Positions 19,872-31,800 of a DNA stretch of 64,000 nt are shown here, one piece after another. The stretch's first letter is position 1, and each line of letters starts with the position of its first letter. Both the position numbers and the translations under genes were made by a program. The stretch covers positions 1,607 through 65,606 of the forward strand of contig NMRB01000766.1 in NCBI GenBank assembly GCA_002633025.1, written 5' to 3'. Below the pieces are notes generated by a model that saw nothing but the letters and a program-made list of their open reading frames with translations, searched no databases and was not told where the DNA came from. This DNA is from Notospermus geniculatus. Taxonomy: Eukaryota; Nemertea; Pilidiophora; Heteronemertea; Lineidae.

Positions 19872-22800
19872 GTATGCTAGATTACTTGTTCTTTTAAATC
19901 TTTCATGGCCTTTGCCAATTTGTCGGAAAAAGAACTTGTATATTTCCTCATACTTGATTACAACCAACATGAATTGTCTCTTCCTTTCTCAGGTTGGGCT
20001 AAGTATTGCTACTGATGAGAATGAAATCGCAGAGATCTGGGCATTAGAAGAGAAAAGGAAAGCTGAGGAAGAAGAAAGGAGGAAGGAAGAGGAGAGACGT
20101 AAAAAGGAGGAAGAGGCGGAGAGGAAAAGGAGAGATGCAGAGAGAAAACGTAAAGAAGAGGAGAGGAAGAAAGAGGAAAAAGTTTGTGTGATTTCTTAAG
20201 CATTGCCAAAGGTGGAGGGGCGCGAGACGTGTCCTCGCTGATGTCTATTTGTAGTGTGTTGTGCTGTGTAAAAAATTGTGTGATTAGTTCTGTTATTTTA
20301 GAAAAGAAGTGCAATAAGTAAACTGTGCTCTCAATTCTGTTTCTAAAGAAAAGAGAAGAAGAGAAAAAGAAAAGAGAAGAAGAGAAAAAGAAGCGTGAAG
20401 AAGAAAAGAAGAAGCGAGAAGAAGAGCGGAAGAAAGAGGAAAAGAAGAAAGAGGAGGAACGAAAGAGAGAGGAAAAGGTTCGTTGTGGTCCGATTGATGA
20501 GATGAGTTGTGCAGTGTTACGAATGGACTCATGATTGAATGAGAGGTCATGACAAGGGTTCCATTTCTGGTGCATTTTTGCCAGTTCTTGCTCTAAACTG
20601 ATCTGAAATGAAATTTACTCCCGTGGTACATCACTTTACAGAAACGAGAGGAAGAGAAAAGGAAGAAGGAGGAGGAGAAAAAGAGAGAGGAGAAGAAGCG
20701 GGAAGAAGAGAAGAGGAAGAAAGAAGAGGAGAAAAAGAAAGAGGAAAAGAAACGTGAAGAAGAGAAGAAAAAGAAAGAAGAGGAGAAAAAGAAAGAAGAA
20801 AAGAAGCGTGAAGAAGAAAAGAAAAAGAAAGAAGAGGAGAAAAAGAAAGAGGAAAAAAAGAAAGAGGAAAAGAAGCGTGAAGAAGAGAAGAAAAAGAAAG
20901 AAGAGGAGAAAAAGAAAGAGGCAGAAAAACAGAAAGAAGAGGCGAGAAGAAAGGAAGAGGCAAGAAAGAAAGATGCTAGTAGGAACAAAGCAGAAAAAGT
21001 TAAGAAAGAGGTGAGTACTAGGGTAAGGTTGGAATATTCTGAAATGGTGAGTACAAGGGTAAAGTTGGAAGACTCTGATACTGCTCATCACTAAATAATC
21101 CTATCTTAACAAAATTTCAGAGTGGGAAATGATGGAATTAGAAGGGCTCTTGCCGGGATGCAAATTTCATAATTCATGATTTTTGAAAGGCTTTGGTTTG
21201 GGAATCTGAGAGAAATGTCACATAGTGTGGCTAGTTACCAATCTAGGATATCGCCAATGATTTGGCGATGGTCCGGGGTTGATTTTTGGATTGTTTTTGT
21301 TGTAGGAGGAAACCGGCAAGGGCAAAGAATCCTCTGGAAAGAAGCTGACATTCTGCTCTGTATGTAACATGTACTGCACCAGCTCTGAGGTGAGAGTCAT
21401 CGGAACATTGAATTTTTTTGTAGTGGGCTTTGCTCTAACCTCTTGACTTTCAGTTGGCCTAGTGGAGCTTCGAAATCGTTTGGAGGTGGGAATAAATTTT
21501 TACTGGTGGCGGTCATGGGCTTCTATTCTAACATTTCGTATTAACTTGGTATTTGATATATGTATAACTTTGGTGAAATATGAACTCAAGATGTATACAG
21601 CCAGTGATACGGTATGTGGCTGTAACACGAAATATGTCAAATTGTGCCATCGTAAAATCATGGTAAGTGCTTTATCTACTCCCACTTTATTAATGAAAGT
21701 ACATCTTGTATCGCCATGGGTGATATTAAGTAGGCAAATAAAGTAGCAGCTAGCTGCTGGGCCCTGCAATACCATGGATGGTCAAAAAGGTGGTGGTCAG
21801 CTTAAAAGCCACACTGGGTGTATTTGAGGGTGGCCTGGGGCAGTGGTGGAAGTGACTTGTGTCCACTCCAGGAAGCAGTGGGTTTGATTCTTGCTTTCAA
21901 TTTCCACCTGAGTCTCAAGGATCAGGGGATGTGCTGATTGAGCTGCTCCTTGAGTTCCCCAGAAAGGTTTCTGGAAAGACTGGGGTAACAATGTGAAGCG
22001 CCTTGAGACTGTATTACAGTGGAAAAGTGCTTTCATTGTTATGTAATACATTGTACTATTATCATTATTTTTTCATCATTCTGTCAATTAGGAAAAAAGT
22101 TATGAAAATAAAAAGTGATTTTACAAAATGTTATCATGTGAATCTTCTGGTACTTCCAGGCATATGACAGTCACGTAAAGGGCCCTATCCACCGAGAACG
22201 TTTGGAACAGAAAAAAACACCAGCTCCCAAACCTTCCGAGATTTCCTCCAGTAAGTCTGCCAAGAATGACCAGAAAGCAGAGGTGACACCGGAGCGAAGG
22301 AGCAACGTCATTAAATGTGAGGTAAGCTCGGGGGCAATGCTGTGTGGATCCTTGGTTGGTGTGAAGCCCAAATTTTTCGAAATGATTGCAAAGGATACAG
22401 ACTGTGTTCTATGAGACATGTTTCATGTACGCCTTGGATTCAAACCTGGGGCCTACTGCTTGTGAAACTGACATGATAATCACTAGGCTATCAGGGCTAC
22501 TCAAAAGTTGTTGACTCCTCATTGATGTATTCCACTTCAGCTGTGTGACCTTCACTTCCCAAGGACTGCATCACTGAAGAAACATTTAACCCAGGAGGAA
22601 CACATAAAGGTAGGAATGCATTTGATGAAGAAATCTTGTCTTATTCTCTGACTTTTGTTTTATCACTGTATTTAGATATCACGTGATTGTATGGCAAAGC
22701 AGGATGTTGTGTCATTGAACGATTATCACATCGTACTAAAGTCATTGTTGTGACCGTATAAAGGACGAGCCCGAGTGAAAATAGAGGTCACCTCGGCCAT

Positions 22801-25800
22801 TAATGCAAAAATATATCATCGTGATACATCCACCACTTCAGTGCCAAACATTGTGTCATGATGTCATAAAGACGTCACTTTGTGCATTTTTGTGCACAAC
22901 ATGCATGACGCCATGGCAGCGACATGACATCATCACGGACCGATAAAACCGGTCTATGGTATCGAAATGGTTAATGACTTGAGTTCAGGATGATATACAT
23001 GTAGCAGGAACACTAACAGTGTGGTGCTGACATTTAAACCCTCCCTGGCCAATATTGGCCATGTGCAACTGCTGAACGAAGCGGGACAGACGCCAGCATT
23101 GTTGTGATGCTCCACTCTCAAGAAACGAAGGATATTTATTCCTTCACTCCCAGACAGTTCTCCTGTCTCTTGATGTGCTGTTCCAATTCAAAAAGACAAC
23201 CTATTCGTGTCGAGGCATGTTAGGATGAAGTTTCGGGCTTGTACCATTGGAAGCTGCCTCAATCTGCCAGCAGATCTATTGCCTTGGACAAGGAATTTGA
23301 AGATTACCTCGACCTGTGGATGCTTTGAACAGCCAGCCAGATCACTGCATGTAGCCTGTGTAATTTCAAGTCTTTCCGACTCCTTTAACGAACTGGGACC
23401 AGCATTCTGTCTTCGTGCATGATTTCAAGTCCACCCCAGCATTGAAGAACCAGAAGAAAACACAGAACATCCCACTACAACAACATTGAAGATGCTGTAG
23501 TGGGACTGAGAAGACCCACTACAGCAGGAAAGTCATCACTGATAGAGGGAAATCATCACTGATAGAGGACCAACAGACCACCTGGGGCGGCTGTTTGCAG
23601 ACCACTCTCTACCACTTGGATTTTGGTTCTTAGCCGCTGGAAAGCCAACTGGATGTGGAGCCCCAAGACCACTCCTACACCAAGTTACATTGATGAAGAC
23701 GCAACTCATCTGTTGGAGAGACCAACACTCATATTGTGATCTGCTTAAATATGATACAGGGCATCGCAATATTGACAAAAAACTTCATCTGTAGTCTGTG
23801 ACACATGATAGCCATGGTAGTTGGGACTAGTTGATCCCCTCCAAAAGGCTTAAACCATCCTTATGTCTTATGACAGTCTGTTGTGTGTCCGGGCATTTCT
23901 AATTCAGCTGTGGCCAAGAATAAGTTGAGTTCAAGTTTGGTTGTGATGCAATTCTTATTTTTGCCATTTTTGGACAAGTTCAAAAATGCCTCAAAACTTC
24001 CCGATAATTGTTTGAACTAGAGGGTCTGTCTTGAGTTACAAAGTGGGCATGCTGGAATGGAGAAAAAATGTTTTCAAACTTTAACTATTGCCTGCTTTCT
24101 CAGGTTGTTTTTTACCCTGGTACATATGTACCTGTGAAATTATCCCATCTTTCACTTTTCTTTCTTTTAGATGTTAAGGGCCGTAAGTGGCAAGGGTAAG
24201 TAGTGAAGAAGGGTCCTGTTTGAAGATAGATTCAGCTGCTGATCTTCGACATCCAACAAGAACGAGTTCGATGTAGGCAATACAGAAGTTAGACCATCTG
24301 CTGATTTTATGTGGATGACAGTGTACTGACTACGGATGGACAAACCCTGGAGTTACCGGTACCACCTTGACAGGTTTAACTTGCACATGTGTTGTGCTTA
24401 TGCCAGTTGTTTGGCTAGTCTGGTTTTCTCGCTACCGTCAATCTCCTGGCATAGATTTCTTCCAGAAGGTAGTATTGAACACAGATTGTCGTGAGGTTGC
24501 AATTTTCTGTCAAGAATTTTGATGATTTCATTCCGAGTAGGTGACTTGCTGATAACAGGCATGTTTCCGCAGATTCGGTACACATGGCAGTTATAACAGT
24601 CTTTTTTATAATTGCATTACCGGGTACATGTCGAGTCAGATAGATGTTTTGTGAGTAATTGTGGTGAGTAAATGGCCAGTTGTGTGACCGACTTTGTACA
24701 CTTATCTGGCCTAAAGAAATCAAGTGATGCAATGCATGGCTTGCTCTTTGAGTTCCCTGGTTACGTAAAATGCTTCGAGACTGTATTATAGCGGAAAGCG
24801 CTCAGTCACTCAGGTTACGTCAAAGCTTTATGTCAAGCCTGCAGGTGAACTGGAACATTGGAAACTGGGAAGATCTGTCAGTAATACTATGTATTGAAAG
24901 TGCCATCGATCCTGTACTCATAAATAAGCAGGGCTGTTCGTGATGAGCCTGCGAGGATAGGGGACCAGAAGTGGGATCGCCCAATCACAGGAGAGGTGGA
25001 TTCACTCAGAGAAGAATGGCACTGGTGTCCATTGACGAAGAATGGAGTGTCTAGTGTGGCCCATGTGGAACGTGGAATTATAACCAGGAAGCAGAGTACC
25101 GTAGTTCGATGGTAGAGCATCTGAACTTGTGGACATCCGACCAAGTTGCAACTACGAGTGCTCTCAGCATCAGCCGAACGAACTGCTCCTTAAGTTGCCT
25201 TTGGGAGGTGTCCAAAAGGAGAGTTCGAGGTGTACTGCTGACCTGAGTGAAGGAGAGTAGCCAAAATTGTTGTGATCACAGCTGGTCTGTAACAAGACAA
25301 GCCACTTGAGCAGTTGCAGAGACGAACGGAAAGTTGAGGTGAACCCGCTGCACTTGGGGGCAGTGGTGCAAGCGAAGTCACTGAGATTGATGCTATCGTA
25401 GCCGGTGAAGAACAAGACAAGCCATTTGAGCAAATGTAAAGACGAAAGAAAAGTTTGAGATGAACCTGCTGTACTTCGGGCCATGATGGACGGGGAGTAG
25501 CCAAAGTTGATGCAGTCCTGCCGAGATGAGCTGCCTGAGCAACTGTAGAGACGAAAGGAAGGTTTGATGTGCACCTTCTTACGGAAGAAAAGGAACTAAA
25601 AGCATTGCTGTCGTTGCTGGTCCATAGCCAAAAGGCGTGGGATAGATTGATGGGAGATGGACTGGTGGAAAGGTAGAAAGGGAACAAGCTTGGGTAATCG
25701 CCAGTCAACTCTCCTACCCTCGTCAAGGCGTAAGACTCTGGAAAGATCGAGTTGCATCCAGGATTGCAGTCCTTGTGAGGTCAAGACCAGCCAGGCTTGC

Positions 25801-28800
25801 ATCAAGTCCTCCTCCGTTCCATAGGAGCAGACTTTGGACACTGATGACAATAATGGTCAAAAATGCTCCTGAAGAGGTAGATTTCATACATGTATTTTCA
25901 GGGATTCTTAACCCCTTTCCTGAAAGGGTGCAAGAAAGAAATGCATGTCCTCTGGAACCATGGACTGGGTATTGTTGGCTTGATCGATTCCGCTATGTTA
26001 CCAGTGTTAGTGCTGTGGACATTCATCCCAACAGCCACAGTATCGTTCACAACACTTGGGGCTGCAAGATCCAAACTTCTAGATGGGCCTAACTGGTAAA
26101 TTTGGAGAGGATGGCCACTAAACACCCACCCACACAAAGTTGCTCGTTCACATCAGTCTCCATCAGGGGGAGCCGAGATGATCTGAAGAATAATTGAAAA
26201 GTTCTTTGGTCAAATACTCAATAATTCGTCATTGGCCGCAGCCATATCCTGGTTTTGCACACACTTCGAAACCACTACCAATAAAGAACCAATAGCTTCT
26301 CCACTTCGGTTCAAGAGACTTTGAGATATCCTGAGGTTTCAAAATGGCAAAAGACGTCAACGCAGGCCATGTAAACCAAGCTTCGGAATGGAAACTGATG
26401 TCAACACAGGCCGTGAAAACCGAGCTTCGGAATGGCAACAGATGTAAATGCAGGCCTTGTAAACCAAACTTTGGAATGGCAACAGATGTCAACACAGACC
26501 TTGTAAACCAAGCTTCAGAATGGCAACTGATGTCAATGCAGGCGTGTGAACTAAGCTTCGGAATGGCAACAGATGTCAATGCAGACCTTGTAAACCAGGC
26601 TTCAGAATAGCAACAGATGTCAATGCAGGCCATGTGAACCAAGCTTCGGAATGGCAACAGACGTCAACGCTGGCCGTGTGAACCTCGCTTCAGAATGGCA
26701 ACAGATGCCAATGCAAAACTGTTTGGATCTTGATGGCGTTGCCAGAATAGGGGAGTGTACACATCAATGGAAAGCAAAGATTGCTTAGAACTCTCCTACA
26801 TGCCTGCAAGCTGAAACTAGCTACTTGGTATCCAACACCCAGGTTAGGGGGCATATGATAGAACAAAATTTCTTCACTTTGAGGTCTTGAAAAGTATCTC
26901 ATGAAAAGACGTAGAACATTTGTCAGTTAGTCTTGTTAGTAAGGTTTTTCAAGAATATCAAGTTAAGATCTTTGGTGCATATTTAGGATCCTCAAGTTAC
27001 CAACAGGTCACGGAGAGAATGTGTGAGAAGCACTTGCAGCATACTCTGCCTGAATGAAGGAATATTCTAGATGTACTAACTGAACTTCAAATGAAGGATC
27101 GTTTCAGAAGTACTAACTGAACTTATAATGAAGGATCATTTCAGAAGTACTAACAGAACTTCAAATGAAGGATCATTTCAGAAGTACTAACAGAACTTCA
27201 ATTGAAGGATCATTCCAGAAGTATTGACTGAACCTCAAATGAAGGAACGTTTCAGAAGTACTGACTGAACCTCAAATGAAGGAACACTTCAGAAGTACCA
27301 GCTGAACTTCAAATGAAGGATCATTCCAGAAGTACTAACTGAACTTCAAATGAAGGACCATTTCAGAAGTACTGACTGAACCTAAAATGAAGGAACACTT
27401 CAGAAGTTCCGGCTGAACTTCAAGTGAAGGACCATTTGTGACCTCATCCAGCCAAAGTAGGCGTTTGTCGCAAGTGATCATCATTGGTCATCAGTTTACT
27501 CAACTATTATCACTGCTGCCCACAGTGATCAGGAGCAACAGCTGAACTTCAAATGAAGGAACATTCAGCAGCACTGACTGATCCTCAAACAAAGGAACAT
27601 TTTAGAAGACTGACAGAACCTCCAGTGAAGGAAAGTTTCAGAACCACCAACTGAACTTCTAACGATGGAACATTTTCGAAGTATTGACCGTCGACGATCT
27701 CGTGTGGTGGACAATCTCAGAAAGTGGGAGGTAAGATAGTTAGGTACAAGCCCATAAAGTATCTTAAAACAATGCTAATTACGTGTTACTTTATTCCAGG
27801 TAAGAAAATCACAGATATCATGATTAATCTGGAGCTGAGGTACCACCCTGAACCTCTTCTTGGTAAGTTGTGGTCAGAATTACATCACTTGGGCAGTTAT
27901 CTTCTTAGAAGTATTTGGGTCTTCGGGTTGAGCAGATATGGCTTGCAGAGAAGATCTCAATGAGATATCCGTATGTGTGCCACTATCAGCGTATACAAAT
28001 TTTCTTCAGGATTGGAGCACCTTGTCGAGCGCGTGATGGACGTCCAGAACAATGTCTCTGTCGTCTATGCTTGTAAATTGTGTGGGAGCCAAAAGATCAG
28101 CGAGAGGGACATTTTCCCCCATCTCAAAGGATTACGCCATCGGCTTAACTATCTGGTAAGTTGAGGAAAAATGTGTGCTTGAGAATGTACATGAATATTG
28201 TGCTTTTCATACCGGTACTCTCTGTCCCAATGAGGTACCAGCAGAGCTCATCTGCGACGCAGTGCCAACCAGGTCATAACGGGTTCAAGGGAAAGCACTG
28301 CAATTTCAGATACCATTGAATGCAATGAGTAGAAGTTATTGCCTTGACTTTAGATTTTACCGGTATGTTTTCATGTGTGTTTTTAACGCTGAATCTGCCC
28401 TTTTGCAGGAGAAATACTTTGCCAGCGACTTTGAAAAGGCAATGAAAGAGCCTGAGAACCTAAGGGGTTCATTCGTCAAGGAATGTGCGAAAGAAATTGA
28501 GAGGAGCAAGGGTCGTGGAAAAGTTACCACATTGCAGTTAGTGAGAGGGGCACCAGGTGAGCAGAAGGCTACCTTAATTTTCAATGAGGAATCTTCTGAC
28601 CTACCGCTACTGGGAGGCGCGGTGAAGAGTTGTACCTTTTTCGAAATCTTGTCTGTGTTGCACTGCGTCAAGGACACGAAGATGCGACATTTTGCTCTGT
28701 AGTGGTCCAAAGTCCTCTGTAATATATTGCTGATTTATTTTCAGACAAAAATCAGAAGTCGACTTCTTCATTTACCGGCAACAATAAGAGTTCTCCTGCC

Positions 28801-31800
28801 AGTACAAAATCGAAAACAAATTCACCGAGGCCTGGCGGTCGTGACCAGCGTGAATGCAGTGGTGACAAGGGAAGGATTGACCGGCCGGTGTTTGTTGACA
28901 GACGGTCAAATACAGAGGACAGTGACAGGCGCATTCGAGATCGAAGCCCGCTCCAACAGCGCAACACTGCCAGGAACCACAGCCCTGTTTTTGAAAATAT
29001 GTGGAGTAAAGGCCTGGGACCGAAGCAAGGCCACGATGAAGGACAGGGAAAAAAGCTCGGATCGAATACTAACACAAACAGAGGAAAGTTTGGTGGTGGA
29101 AAAAACAAATTCCAGGGGCGTTATTTTGGTGACCTTGGTGACCCGACGGGGACGGAAGTATTCGATGAAAGGGAAGATAGCTTCAACCAGAGTTTTGGCA
29201 ACGAACGTCAATCAGATCAGTACAGAGATGATAATTATGAATTTGATGATGTCCAAGGTCGAAGGTCAACACCTCGAATAAATGACGACGTTGATGATTT
29301 TATGCGAGAAAGGCGGCAAGGTTATCTTGATCAAGATGGCGGCATGAGGAGGATGTTTGAAGATCGAGGTGATCGTAAAATCGTGGTTGATGCCGGTCGT
29401 CATCGTCGTGAACAGGATATGATGGATGACATGAGAAATCGAGATGAAATATGTAAGTAGCATTTCACGTTTTCAAGATTCTTCTCCTACAGCAACGAAA
29501 ACCACTCACTTTTCATTTTTCACTCCTCACTTCCTCTGTTCAAATCTATAATATGCTGTTTTCTTTTTCCAGTTGATGATAATTTTCATCCCAGGGATGT
29601 GGATTTTGGCCGGGAACGGTTTGTTGGAGAACTGGACATGGACCGTGGAATGGGAATTGACAGACGAGTCATTGTCTCTGGTGGCAACGACGACATGGGT
29701 GGAGATGAGGAGATGATCAGGGACACATGGCAAGAGGATACATATAGAGGTACAAGTCAGCGTCAAGATGATCCAGATCTGAAGAGGCAGGAATTTATCT
29801 TAAAGATGGGTGTGGCACTCGGTAGTAAAGGCGTCAAGGTGGGTAAGCAAGGAACTGGTAAGCAGAGGACGGGTGGTCAGGGAGCTGGAAGCCGCCGAAG
29901 TGGCAGCAAGGGGAGTGGAGGTGTTGGCCGAGGAAACGTGGTTGGTAACAGGGGCAACATGATGAGTGACCAAGGAAACATGTCACGTGACCTTGAATTG
30001 GGCGGCAGTGACACGTTGATGCTCAGTTCATCTGCAATGAACAGGAGAGACAACATGAACCAAGGAATGGGCAGGCGGGGTGCTAGTCCTGTCAGGAACT
30101 TCGGCCGAGGAATAGATGACCTGGTCCCCAGTAATGAAAGTCAAGGAACAGGATTTCGAAATCAAGATGTCATGAGTAACCAGAATCGTGGTCCGATTCA
30201 TCAGCATGGGAGGACCCTTGACCTGGGCATGAACAATGCCAGTTTCAATCAAGAGCAAGGATCTCGCACAGTGTTGCAAAGAAATATGAATCAACAGGGG
30301 AATTTTCAAGGTCAGGGCGGGGCGAATCAAGGTCGTGTTACAGATTACAGCACGGATCGTCGCGGAATGAAGCGGTCTTTTGATGAAGGTGATGAACAGG
30401 ATCATTTCAGAAAACGGCCAGCGGGTGGGTCCAAACAGGTGAGGTTTGTGGTTTATCAATAAAAATTTTCTAACATCGTACCCGACTACTAGACCTTAAT
30501 TCACCCAAGATAGTTAAGTTGCTCTTTGGATTAAGGCCTCTCTGAATCTTCGCACACTCTTGTTTTTAGCCCGGCGAGGATCGTCAAGCAGAAAAGGATC
30601 TTGACTTGCAGTGTTATAATTGTGACAACTATGGACATAGGGCAAGGAATTGTCCTCAGAAACAAGCTGTACCAGAGAAGAAATCAGTGAGTAGGAAAAT
30701 TTATGATTTCTCATCTTCACGTTGACTGCCGGCTACGATTATACTTGTAGTCGCTGATCTCCCCCCCATTGCCAGCTACGAGTATACTTGTATTAGGGCT
30801 AAAGCATTTTCTGTTAATGTTGATAAGTTTGGCAATGACGAAGAGCCTTGCAATGGGGATGGGCCAGATGTATGGGGACACGCTAGAGGGCATACAGTAG
30901 TTGGCAATATGAAATAACTTGAAATAGGCCTGGGAGTCATGGCAATGGCGGATGAAAATGATATTTTGGACATGGCAGCGAACGTGTTAAAGGGAAATAG
31001 TCGCGGCAGTCAAAAAATGACACTAAGAATAATTTCGTGGCCCACGAAATTCACAATTTCAAAATTAGAAATTTCGTATTTAGCGAATTACATCCCTAGA
31101 TAAGCCTAGATTTGCAAATCACCGTGTTCTGAATTGTATTCCAAGGCAGCAAAGCCACAGTAGTTGTGCAAATATGCTCTTAGTACGCAGTAAGTGATGC
31201 GTGTGAAGTAATTGATTCAAGATGGCGGCGTTTGGTTCTCTATTCAGACATTTTGACTGGTACCTTAAAGCTAGGTGCACAGATGAATAGTGCTTAGCTG
31301 TACTTGACAGAGCTAGTCATACCAAATTTGCTGAGACCAGAATATTGGTGCACTGCTGTTTGAGTGACACAGTGGAAACATCATCACCTGACGTGTCTCC
31401 GTTTCCTTTTCTAACAGAATGACAAGAGAAAGAGATGCTATGTCTGCAATATATTGGGACATTTAGCCCGGGATTGTCCTCGGAATGACCAAGTCGAACA
31501 TGAACTACCATCATCTCGAGCAGAGCCGGTAAGTATTGCTTTCTTTCATACTTTATTATTTTCAATTCACTGCATAATATGGGCTGAAATTTTGGATTTC
31601 GTTTCAGGACCGAGAGGAAGACACCACTGTCGATCTCAAGAAACAGTTAACTGGCATGATAGAATCACTGGTCAGTATTTCTTGGTTATTTTTCTGTTGA
31701 TCACCTTCTTCAGATATTAAAAAAATGCTCAGAGTGACCGCTTTTTCAACCAAACAAATGGTGCTGACTTGGGTCACAGAAACCGGAATTTCTTGAGATG

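Larger units (their letters stand above)
24196..27799. other. 3.6-kb intron built largely of tandem repeats
   Basis: Contains three separate tandem arrays (25235-25580, 26357-26709, 27060-27690) and a SINE tail fragment (about 24735-24815). No exon recognised; the short open frames follow the repeats. Confidence 0.7.

Noticed and set aside
20009-21091. Long minus-strand open frames rich in Ser, Phe and Leu
   Set aside because: They are complements of the purine-only Lys/Glu/Arg code on the plus strand.
25596-25850. Minus-strand frames in the 25-kb repeat region
   Set aside because: They follow the degenerate tandem repeat and change frame between copies.
26344-26610. Peptide repeat gene in the 44-bp array
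   Set aside because: The unit is 44 bp, so frame changes at every copy; the open frame is accidental.
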